A DNA stretch of 64,000 nucleotides, from contig JADJWS010000003.1 of the NCBI GenBank assembly GCA_016716235.1, positions 552,811 to 616,810 of the forward strand, written 5' to 3'. Shown piece after piece: positions 37,828 through 45,119 of the stretch; within the stretch, counting starts at the first letter, position 1, and every line of letters starts with the position of its first letter. The notes under the pieces were generated by a model. It worked only from the letters and a program-made list of their open reading frames with translations, was not told the origin of the DNA and did no database searches. This stretch comes from Candidatus Defluviilinea gracilis (GTDB taxonomy: Bacteria; Chloroflexota; Anaerolineae; Anaerolineales; Villigracilaceae). The position numbers and the translations under genes were made by a program.

Positions 37828-39243
37828 GTGAGCAATCTCTCCTACAACGGACTCGGTCAACGCCTGAGCATGGATGCGGCAGGCGTGATCGCCACGTATG
37901 TTCTAGATGGCGATAGACCTCTCACAGCCGAATCAGGCGGTAACACAACTTTCTATTTGTATGGTCTTGGCGCGATTGGCGAAGAAACCAGTGCATGGAG
38001 TTACTCCCTGCCCGATGGAACAAACACCCCGCGCCAACTGTCTGATCTGAGCGGTGACATTACCCTCTCAGCGCGGTACACTCCTTGGGGTGACACGCTA
38101 GATTCTTTTGGCACCGGTAACTTCACCTTCGGCTACCTCGGCGGCGTGCTGGATGCAACCACTGGGTTGTTGTATGTTGGCAACGGGCAGTATTACGATC
38201 CGGCAACTGGGCGTTTCTTAACCCGCGATGCAAATCCGAATAGCACAAATCCTTACGTACCTTGGAATCCGATTGGAGCGATACTGGGTCCGCTGGCGGT
38301 AGTTTCGCTTTTCTACAGGCACAAGAAGAAAGGAAGCAAGGCTGGAACATTCCTAGCCTTGGTGCTGGTGCTTGGGTCAGTGGGGATGACGCTGGCGGCT
38401 TGTCAAACTACAACATCTGGATATGATGTAACAGTTACCCCGTCTCCAGCTCAGCCGAACACTTATACGATTACTCTGACACCAACGACAGTGCCAGGTT
38501 CAACCCCTGCACCAACAGGAACACCCATTCCGACGATTACTATAACTTGTACCGTAACTCCGGTACCAACATCAACTTTATTACCGCCGCCAGCGAATCC
38601 TACTGAATCGCAAAGGATAGAATATATCAATTCTTTCGGGATTACGCTTGAAGGTAATTGGACTGGTAGATATCTCTTAAACTTGTGGGAAGCCTTATTT
38701 GATCATATTGGCTATATAAATCTGAAATACTGGATGGGAGGGCAGAAAGCGACCATAAAAACAGCGGGGGGCGCAGATTGTCCAGTAGATGAAAACGGAA
38801 AAAAGAGAGAATACTGCTATTATGGTGAAACGCCCTCTACTACAATTTACTTTTACGCTACGAATATGGTTAATCCAGTCGTAAATATGTTGCATGAAAT
38901 GGGACATTTGGTAGATAATCTTTGGCAAGATTATTTTACAAGCAAATTGAAAAAAACAACTTTTACGGACGTAGACGGTAAATATTTGGCTGGCTGGAAT
39001 ACTACATCTTATTCTTATGCGTCCTTGCCAAGAGCCATAGTTAAATCCGAGGCATTAATAGCATCCCCGGCTGGCGGAGGAGATGCATGGCAACAAGGAG
39101 GTGGCACTCCACATTGGGAAGATTGGGCAGACATATTTTCTAATTCTATCCTTCTCAATATCAACAAGTCAAATAGCCTGGGCAAGCAGATGGATACTTT
39201 CTTTAGAGAAATGGAAAGCCATGTGATGGGAGGCGTTCCATGA
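37828..39243 (+). CDS. Orphan Rhs cassette 5 with HExxH metalloprotease-like tip
   Basis: Intact frame of 471 residues. Rhs homology starts near LSYNGLGQRL. The core ends YYDPATGRFLTRDANPNS; hydrophobic segments around RHKKKGSK end TLAAC. A Thr/Pro linker (residues 200-255) follows. The tip has VNMLHEMGHLVDNLW with the zinc-binding HExxH, and PHWEDWADIFSNS, whose Asp/Glu residues could supply the third ligand. It is a relative of tip 3. Its last 4 nt overlap the start of the next gene (ATGA). Confidence 0.82.
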   Translation: MSNLSYNGLGQRLSMDAAGVIATYVLDGDRPLTAESGGNTTFYLYGLGAIGEETSAWSYSLPDGTNTPRQLSDLSGDITLSARYTPWGDTLDSFGTGNFTFGYLGGVLDATTGLLYVGNGQYYDPATGRFLTRDANPNSTNPYVPWNPIGAILGPLAVVSLFYRHKKKGSKAGTFLALVLVLGSVGMTLAACQTTTSGYDVTVTPSPAQPNTYTITLTPTTVPGSTPAPTGTPIPTITITCTVTPVPTSTLLPPPANPTESQRIEYINSFGITLEGNWTGRYLLNLWEALFDHIGYINLKYWMGGQKATIKTAGGADCPVDENGKKREYCYYGETPSTTIYFYATNMVNPVVNMLHEMGHLVDNLWQDYFTSKLKKTTFTDVDGKYLAGWNTTSYSYASLPRAIVKSEALIASPAGGGDAWQQGGGTPHWEDWADIFSNSILLNINKSNSLGKQMDTFFREMESHVMGGVP

Positions 39244-39914
39244 AAAGATATTGGTATAGATATACATTGCTTTGTTTGTTCATTGTAGGCTGCGCCATGG
39301 CCAATGAACTTCCCGTCACAGTAACGGTTACAAGTGCTACAACGCCTTCCAGTGCGATGATAGGGACTTTGCGTCCCTCGCCCACATTTACCCCAACACT
39401 TTATCGGTTTGTGCTCCCCTTGATTACGATGTCATCTCAGGAATCTGAAAGCGCCCTGTTAGAACTCTTGAAAACAAACGGCGATTGTGCAGGCAAATGT
39501 ATTGCGGGTATCCGCCCAGATACTATGACAGTGCAGGATGCCGCGCAAAAGCTGTCGCAATGGGGGCCAATGAGTATATTTGAGAACCCTAACGGAGAAA
39601 CATATATTACCCTTGATCAAAATCCGCTCTATGGACAGGTGGCTGTGTATTTATCTATTGGAACATGGACAAAAAAATTAGAGACCATTGACCGCGTACG
39701 TATTCGGATTCAAGATTCCTCAGATATTTATCTGAGAGAAGATGCTTTATTGGCATACCGTGATACATTGCAGGGGTTTAGTTTGGACAAGCTTCTCAAG
39801 GCATATGGTGTTCCATCATATGTTGGTTATGACTTTACAACAAACGTTCAGGCGGGATCGCCATTGGAGGAAGAACCATTTTGTATGCGATGCATATACA
39901 ATATGAACAAATGA
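39240..39914 (+). CDS. Putative immunity lipoprotein 5, N-terminal part
   Basis: Frame of 224 residues coupled to cassette 5 by an ATGA overlap. The signal YRYTLLCLFIVGC carries a lipobox. The motif LLELLKTNGDCAGKCIAGIRP aligns with immunity protein 3. It runs out of frame near 39890 (EEEPFCMRCIYNMNK), whereas the other frame reads ILYAMHIQYEQMNLEILIGA and continues to 40183. The full protein would be about 310 residues, like the 317 of immunity 3. Confidence 0.72.
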   Translation: MKRYWYRYTLLCLFIVGCAMANELPVTVTVTSATTPSSAMIGTLRPSPTFTPTLYRFVLPLITMSSQESESALLELLKTNGDCAGKCIAGIRPDTMTVQDAAQKLSQWGPMSIFENPNGETYITLDQNPLYGQVAVYLSIGTWTKKLETIDRVRIRIQDSSDIYLREDALLAYRDTLQGFSLDKLLKAYGVPSYVGYDFTTNVQAGSPLEEEPFCMRCIYNMNK

Positions 39915-40183
39915 ATTTGGAAATACTTATAGGCGCATTGGCATACTATGATGGAGAGGCCCTGTTTTTATGCCCATCAAAAGACCCTCACTATCTGTTG
40001 ATAGAAATAAATCCCGAACGCCCTTTGGCGGAATTGCAAAATATATTCCCTGTAACATGGGAAGCACTGACTAAAAAGGATTTGAATGCATATTATCAGA
40101 CGTTTACAAGCGACAATGCCTTTGACATGTGTGTTACAACAAATCTAGAGCAAATCCAAACCCTGCAACCAAGTTTTCGTTGA
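39881..40183 (+). pseudogene. Putative immunity lipoprotein 5, C-terminal part after frameshift
   Basis: Frame of 100 residues that continues the protein started at 39240. It ends in a region (ALTKKDLNAYYQTFTSDNAF, then CV) that resembles the end of immunity protein 3 (ALMTVEEFYQTFREPTNNCL). The shared tail supports a single gene broken by one base. Confidence 0.65.
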
Positions 40184-40208
40184 CATCAAAAACCCCTCAG
40201 AGAATTTC

Positions 40209-41573
40209 GTGCAACTGGATGCTCACAATGGCTTGAAATGGGACAGGCAAGCCAAGATGGAATACAACGGACTGGGTCAACGCCTGAGCATGGATGCGGC
40301 GGGCGTGATCGCCACGTATGTGATTGACGGTGATAGACCATTAACAGCAACCTCAAACGGCAACACCACCTTCTACCTCTACGGACTTGGTGCCATCGGC
40401 GAAGAGACAAACGCCCTTCGACAAGCTCAGGACAGCGCATGGAGTTATTCTTTGCCCGATGGAACAAACACCCCGCGTCAACTGGCTGATCTGAGCGGTG
40501 AGATTACCCTCTCCGCGCGGTACACTCCTTGGGGTGATACACTCGATACATTCGGTATTGGTAATTTCACCTTCGGCTACCTCGGCGGTGTGCTGGATGC
40601 GACTACGGGATTATTGTACGTTGGCAATGGGCAGTATTATGATCCGTCCACGGGCAGATTCCTAACGCGGGATGTTTACCCGAATAGCCCCAATCCGTAT
40701 GTGCCGTGGAATCCGCTGGGGGCGGTATTGGGTCCACTGGCGATGGTGTCGCTTTTCTACAGCCGCAAACGGAAGCGTGGCAAATGGGATACGGTAATTG
40801 TCCTTGTGTTGCTTGGAATTACAGTAGGAATGGGTGTGGTTGCTTGTGCGCCCGCGCCAACGCAATCTGCACCTACTCCAGTATTGCCTCCTCCTAATGT
40901 AACTATCATTCCCGCGTCTACTCAGACTTCTTCCCCGACTGCGCCTCCTGCACCGACGATTGGGCCAACCCAAACTCCATGTCCGCCCCCATTCACGACT
41001 GATAATTCGTGGGGAAATAGTATCGCTCAGAAGGAAGCACATGTGCAAATGCTTATACCGGTACTCTCGAGTTATCAAGGCGAGAAATGGTGGGAAGGTG
41101 ATTATCCGACAATGCAAGAGTGGGTTGCCTATTTGATCTATGCGGAAGGTGTAAATTTGGTTAACCGTGAGGATAAGAAACTGATGGCATGGATCTTACT
41201 TTATAAAATCCCCAATTCGGGCATAGCAGAATATACTCCTACAACAAATCCAGACGTTAGTACGGGTTATGAAAGAAATAATTTCACTATGAGCGATTGG
41301 AACAAACTAATTAATCCAGATCGATTGAAATTGGAGGATGCGTTCAAAATTATTCAAGAATCCATGACAACATATAATACAAAGGAACGTCCGTGGTATC
41401 TTTATTGGGTTTCACAGGATGAGATTGAATTTGCCGAAGGAATCACTAAAAGGGAGATTAAGTTCAACTATAAACATCATAATGCGCCTACTTGGGATGG
41501 TAAATACTTGGAATTTCTCCAGGCATATGAAGATTGGTATAAAGTGATATACCCAACGCCACCGGAGAAGTAA
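40209..41573 (+). CDS. Orphan Rhs cassette 6 with effector tip related to tip 1
   Basis: Intact frame of 454 residues. The Rhs part starts EYNGLGQRLSMDAAG. A seven-residue insertion, LRQAQDS, interrupts the otherwise invariant ETNAWSYS stretch. The core ends YYDPSTGRFLTRD; hydrophobic segments around SRKRKRGK end VVAC. The tip contains EWVAYLIYAEGVN, KKLMAWILLYKI and PWYLYWVSQDEIEFAEG. The last matches KYLYWFDQSEMD of the full-length Rhs tip. No enzyme family is recognised, but the conserved Glu residues suggest a hydrolase. Confidence 0.8.
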   Translation: MQLDAHNGLKWDRQAKMEYNGLGQRLSMDAAGVIATYVIDGDRPLTATSNGNTTFYLYGLGAIGEETNALRQAQDSAWSYSLPDGTNTPRQLADLSGEITLSARYTPWGDTLDTFGIGNFTFGYLGGVLDATTGLLYVGNGQYYDPSTGRFLTRDVYPNSPNPYVPWNPLGAVLGPLAMVSLFYSRKRKRGKWDTVIVLVLLGITVGMGVVACAPAPTQSAPTPVLPPPNVTIIPASTQTSSPTAPPAPTIGPTQTPCPPPFTTDNSWGNSIAQKEAHVQMLIPVLSSYQGEKWWEGDYPTMQEWVAYLIYAEGVNLVNREDKKLMAWILLYKIPNSGIAEYTPTTNPDVSTGYERNNFTMSDWNKLINPDRLKLEDAFKIIQESMTTYNTKERPWYLYWVSQDEIEFAEGITKREIKFNYKHHNAPTWDGKYLEFLQAYEDWYKVIYPTPPEK

Positions 41574-41575
41574 AA

Positions 41576-42841
41576 ATGAGGACAACTTCTTTGTTATTGC
41601 TCGTGGCTGTTTCTGTGGGAGCGTGCTCTACGCTGCCCCAGAATACTGTCAATCCGTCGGCTACGACTGTTATGGTAACGGAAACTGGCACAACAGTCGC
41701 TCAAATTGCGCCTTCAAAAATTGCGACAGCAATACCTGATGTAACTACCCTTCAGGTAGAAAATTTCGATTTCTCTAACCGCGTTGTTGAGTTGTCCGAT
41801 CTTAAATTAAAACCCACAACACGAATTTTGGTCCTTGACCCAAAATCAGATCAGGTTTTAGCAATCTCAGATAATTCCATCGACCCGGTCTTTAGCATAC
41901 AATCAAAGGCAAATATACTCCGTAGTGGAATAAGTATGAGTCCCGACCGCCGTTGGTTCGCTTATTTAGTGATAGACGAAGGTTTCAACATATGGATAAG
42001 CTCTGTTGATGGCACTCAGCATTTTGTGGGTATAAAAAACGCCATTGGATCATCTTTTCGTTGGTTGAACAATGAAAAAATAATTGTTTATGATAGGCGA
42101 GGGCTTGGGTTAGATTGTCCGAGTGAAATGCAGATCTTCAATCCATTTTCAGGAGATGTAAATAATGTTCCAGATATTTCAACTCAAGGAAGTCAATACT
42201 GCTTTCCGATACCTTATTTTAATCCAGATTTTTCTCAAGTAATGTATCTTAATAGTGAACTAGGCTGGCAAATATACGATTACAGAACTCAAACATCCTA
42301 TTCTGTCTTGCCGGGGTTAAACACAAGTCCGGGTGGTGAAAAATCTTACTTCTACTGGGGAAAAGATGGTCTGTCATTCGCTATACCTGATTCAGGTAAA
42401 ATCACCTACGCATTTGATTTGCCCGATACTGCATTTTTATCTAAACCAACTGTAAGCACAATTTCACTCCCTAAAGGCATGGTGAATGAGAATGCCCTGT
42501 TTACATTTTGGATACCAGAAGACCAAATCATCGGATTGGATCTTGTTGCGACTGGCGAAAAGATTTTTTTGGGTTGTGACATCCCACAGACTTTTGCAAC
42601 GATCAATTTGGCAACTCGGACACTAAATAATTACTGTTTGAATCGATCTTTGTTCTATGATCAAATTGGTGGTGCATGGTTTATGTATATTTCAGCCGAC
42701 CATCGTTTCGTCGGTTGGACGATTCGCGAATTGCCAAGTAATGAAGAGCCATTAGGCGTTGTAATACTGGATACTGAGACAGGTAAGTTGAGTTACTTGG
42801 AGGGCTACGAACTTTTGGGATTTGGAGAATTGGGTCCATAA
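41576..42841 (+). CDS. Putative immunity lipoprotein 6 (propeller-like)
   Basis: Protein of 421 residues, 2 nt after cassette 6. Signal: MRTTSLLLLVAVSVGAC. It matches immunity protein 1 in length and in its C-terminal part (LNNYCLNRSLFYD, ISADHRFVGWTI, VVILDTETGKLS). Internal segments such as SMSPDRRWFAYLVIDEG look like propeller strands. Related effectors 1 and 6 thus carry related partners. Confidence 0.77.
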   Translation: MRTTSLLLLVAVSVGACSTLPQNTVNPSATTVMVTETGTTVAQIAPSKIATAIPDVTTLQVENFDFSNRVVELSDLKLKPTTRILVLDPKSDQVLAISDNSIDPVFSIQSKANILRSGISMSPDRRWFAYLVIDEGFNIWISSVDGTQHFVGIKNAIGSSFRWLNNEKIIVYDRRGLGLDCPSEMQIFNPFSGDVNNVPDISTQGSQYCFPIPYFNPDFSQVMYLNSELGWQIYDYRTQTSYSVLPGLNTSPGGEKSYFYWGKDGLSFAIPDSGKITYAFDLPDTAFLSKPTVSTISLPKGMVNENALFTFWIPEDQIIGLDLVATGEKIFLGCDIPQTFATINLATRTLNNYCLNRSLFYDQIGGAWFMYISADHRFVGWTIRELPSNEEPLGVVILDTETGKLSYLEGYELLGFGELGP

Positions 42842-42889
42842 ATTGCGAAGTATAGAAATCCGATTTGACCAACTACTGGTTCGTGAATT

Positions 42890-44008
42890 TTGATAGAACT
42901 GGGACACGAGATGGGCTTCAACGGACTAGGTCAACGCCTGAGCATGGACGCGGCAGGCGTGATCGCCACGTATGTGCTAGATGGCGACAGACCTCTCTCT
43001 GCTGAATCTGGCGGCAACACAAACTTCTATCTATATGGCTTGGGAGCGATTGGAGAGAAAACAGATGCTTGGAGTTTTGCTTTGCCTGACGGGACAAACA
43101 TTCCACGTCAGCTAACCGACGCCAATGGAGAAATAACATTGGCGAGTAGGTATACACCTTGGGGAGATACTCTAGAGATTCGTGGCGCTGGCAACTTTAC
43201 TTATGGTTATCTCGAGGGGATATTGGATGTGGCCACGAATCTGATCTATGTGGGGAATGGACAATACTACGATCCTACAACTGGTAGATTCTTAACAAGG
43301 GACGTAAACCCAAACAGCACGAATCCTTACACTCCTTGGAATCCAATCGGTGCAATCGTTGGTCCATTGGGGGTGATCTCGGCGTTCTATAGTCGCAAGA
43401 AGAAGGGCGGCAAAGGAGGAACGTGGATTGTTCTATTGTTGGTTACAGTGACAGTAGGAATGACTCTATCCGCCTGTGGAGGTGGCAATGGAACGCCTCC
43501 GTCGCCAAGCGTACCACCCGCTGTTCCTTGTCCAACACCTGCAACCAGCACACCTGCACCAACATCGACACCTTCAGCGCCCTCGCAGACACCAACACCA
43601 CCCGTAACCTTAGAATGGTTTAGCGAAGATTTTAAATTAACCTATTATCATTATCCTTTGGAAAATGACCCAGTATTTGTTAATGATCCTTTGGGTTATC
43701 TTGTTAATGTAAAATTTTCTTATGGGTATCCTAATCCCGAGTATCATCAACATCGATATAGTTTTGTTTATGATCTGCAAAAAGGAGTCGTTAAGCAAGG
43801 GACGGGCATTACAGCCAATAATCAATATATTACTATCGATCACTTTACAACACTCAAACACTATAATATTTCGAATATAAACGATGTAAGGGTGGACGAC
43901 TATTTCTTCTTGTATGAAGAAGGCGGAGCATATGCCCACTCTATACCATGGAAAACTGTTGGAAACAGAGATCCCAAGACTTCCTCCTGGAACAAAAATA
44001 ATCATTGA
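42890..44008 (+). CDS. Orphan Rhs cassette 7, core plus start of a 3D-like effector
   Basis: Frame of 372 residues starting in Rhs core at FNGLGQRLSMDAAG. The core is more divergent than its neighbours and resembles the full-length Rhs in places (NLIYVGNGQYYDP). Hydrophobic segments around SRKKKGGK end TLSAC. A Pro/Thr linker follows, then a beta-rich tip with KQGTGITANNQYITIDH. Near 43970 the frame goes wrong; the true continuation seems to be the overlapping frame 43914-44165. Confidence 0.78.
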   Translation: MIELGHEMGFNGLGQRLSMDAAGVIATYVLDGDRPLSAESGGNTNFYLYGLGAIGEKTDAWSFALPDGTNIPRQLTDANGEITLASRYTPWGDTLEIRGAGNFTYGYLEGILDVATNLIYVGNGQYYDPTTGRFLTRDVNPNSTNPYTPWNPIGAIVGPLGVISAFYSRKKKGGKGGTWIVLLLVTVTVGMTLSACGGGNGTPPSPSVPPAVPCPTPATSTPAPTSTPSAPSQTPTPPVTLEWFSEDFKLTYYHYPLENDPVFVNDPLGYLVNVKFSYGYPNPEYHQHRYSFVYDLQKGVVKQGTGITANNQYITIDHFTTLKHYNISNINDVRVDDYFFLYEEGGAYAHSIPWKTVGNRDPKTSSWNKNNH

Positions 44009-44165
44009 GAAGTACAAGGAGTTTGGGGAGTTTACAGTAACTGATACTGGCACGTTATTAGCAGATCAAAATCATGTGGACATCTTTGTAGGTCCTATGC
44101 TTTGGAACGATGTCATTCAGCTTGGAAATGGCGCGCCTAAATCGAGAGTTGCCATAGTGAGGTGA
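43914..44165 (+). CDS. Effector tip 7, C-terminal 3D/double-psi-barrel-like part
   Basis: Frame of 83 residues; only the part from about 43970 continues the protein. IPRLPPGTKIIIEKY followed by FTVTDTGTLLADQNHVDIFVG matches the 3D domain pattern (PxGTxxxI, A/V-x-DTG, and xxDV/IF) of peptidoglycan-associated MltA/RlpA-type double-psi barrels, where the Asp residues are catalytic. Fused with the preceding tip, it would be an envelope-active domain. One extra or missing base near 43970 separates the halves. Confidence 0.6.
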   Translation: MKKAEHMPTLYHGKLLETEIPRLPPGTKIIIEKYKEFGEFTVTDTGTLLADQNHVDIFVGPMLWNDVIQLGNGAPKSRVAIVR

Positions 44166-44168
44166 GCC

Positions 44169-45092
44169 ATGATCCCAAAGAGAGTATTTCTTACGTTAGT
44201 ATTATTTGCTGTCGCATCGATAGCAATTGCAAGTTGTTCTACGTCTCAAGTATATGGAAAGATTGCATTTGTATCAAATCGAGATGGAAATTTCGAGATT
44301 TATGTTATGGACTCGGATGGCAACAACCAGGTTAATCTTACAAGAAATCCCGCCGACGATTCCTCACCTGTATGGTCACCTGATGAAAAAAAAATTTCTT
44401 TTGCGAGCAATCGAGATGGAAATTTCGAAATATATGTTATGAACGCAGATGGATCTAATCAAAAGAGATTAACCAACAATAAGGCAAATGATATGCCATT
44501 GGCTTGGTCTCCAGACGGAAAATATATCGCTATTCTCTCTAATCGCGATGACGTTATAGTAGACTCAAACCGGGGTATTACAAAGTCTGAAATCTATATC
44601 ATGAACGTAGATGGTTCTAACCAAATGAGATTAACTAATGATCTAGACCTCTATCATACGATTTCTTGGTCGCCAGATGGTAAGAGTTTTGTAATTTGCT
44701 CTACTCCTAGGGCGGCCAGTGGCGCATATTATTTTGATGAAATCTATATTTCATTAGTATCTCGCAAGGAGATACTAACTCAAAGTACATCAAATAATTG
44801 CGATCCAGATTGGTCGCCGGATGGAAAGCACGTCGCGTTTGTTTCTAATCGAGATGGTCAATCTAATATCTACATTATGAATATAGATGGAACAGATCAA
44901 TCTGCCTTAACCGATGATTCTTCTTATAATATAGATCCATCTTGGGCGCGTAATGGGCAGTATATTGTTTTTGCATCAAGACGCGACGGTAACTACGATA
45001 TTTATGTGATGAATACAGATGGCACAAAAATTATTCAATTAACAAACGATCCTGCGGACGATTATATGCCTACTTGGTCGCCAGTACAGTGA
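44169..45092 (+). CDS. Putative immunity lipoprotein 7, TolB-like propeller
   Basis: Protein of 307 residues, 3 nt after effector 7. Signal: RVFLTLVLFAVASIAIASC. Very regular TolB/PD40 blades repeat every 45 or so residues: IAFVSNRDGNFEIYVMDSDG, VWSPDEKKISFASNRDGN, AWSPDGKYIAILSNRDD, DWSPDGKHVAFVSNRDG and IVFASRRDGNYDIYVMN. It is almost wholly propeller and close to the TolB C-terminal domain, used here as an accessory lipoprotein rather than in a Tol-Pal system. Confidence 0.82.
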   Translation: MIPKRVFLTLVLFAVASIAIASCSTSQVYGKIAFVSNRDGNFEIYVMDSDGNNQVNLTRNPADDSSPVWSPDEKKISFASNRDGNFEIYVMNADGSNQKRLTNNKANDMPLAWSPDGKYIAILSNRDDVIVDSNRGITKSEIYIMNVDGSNQMRLTNDLDLYHTISWSPDGKSFVICSTPRAASGAYYFDEIYISLVSRKEILTQSTSNNCDPDWSPDGKHVAFVSNRDGQSNIYIMNIDGTDQSALTDDSSYNIDPSWARNGQYIVFASRRDGNYDIYVMNTDGTKIIQLTNDPADDYMPTWSPVQ

Positions 45093-45119
45093 TATTCCTT
45101 CGCATACACCTACGACGCC

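Noticed and set aside
31000..44000. Programmed ribosomal frameshifting between Rhs cores and effectors
   Set aside because: The shift sites share no slippery sequence, several cassettes have no shift, and similar shifts occur in unrelated genes, which points to sequence error or decay.
44169..45092. TolB of a Tol-Pal system
   Set aside because: There are no tolA, tolQ, tolR or pal genes, the protein lacks the TolB N-terminal domain, and similar propellers recur as cassette partners.
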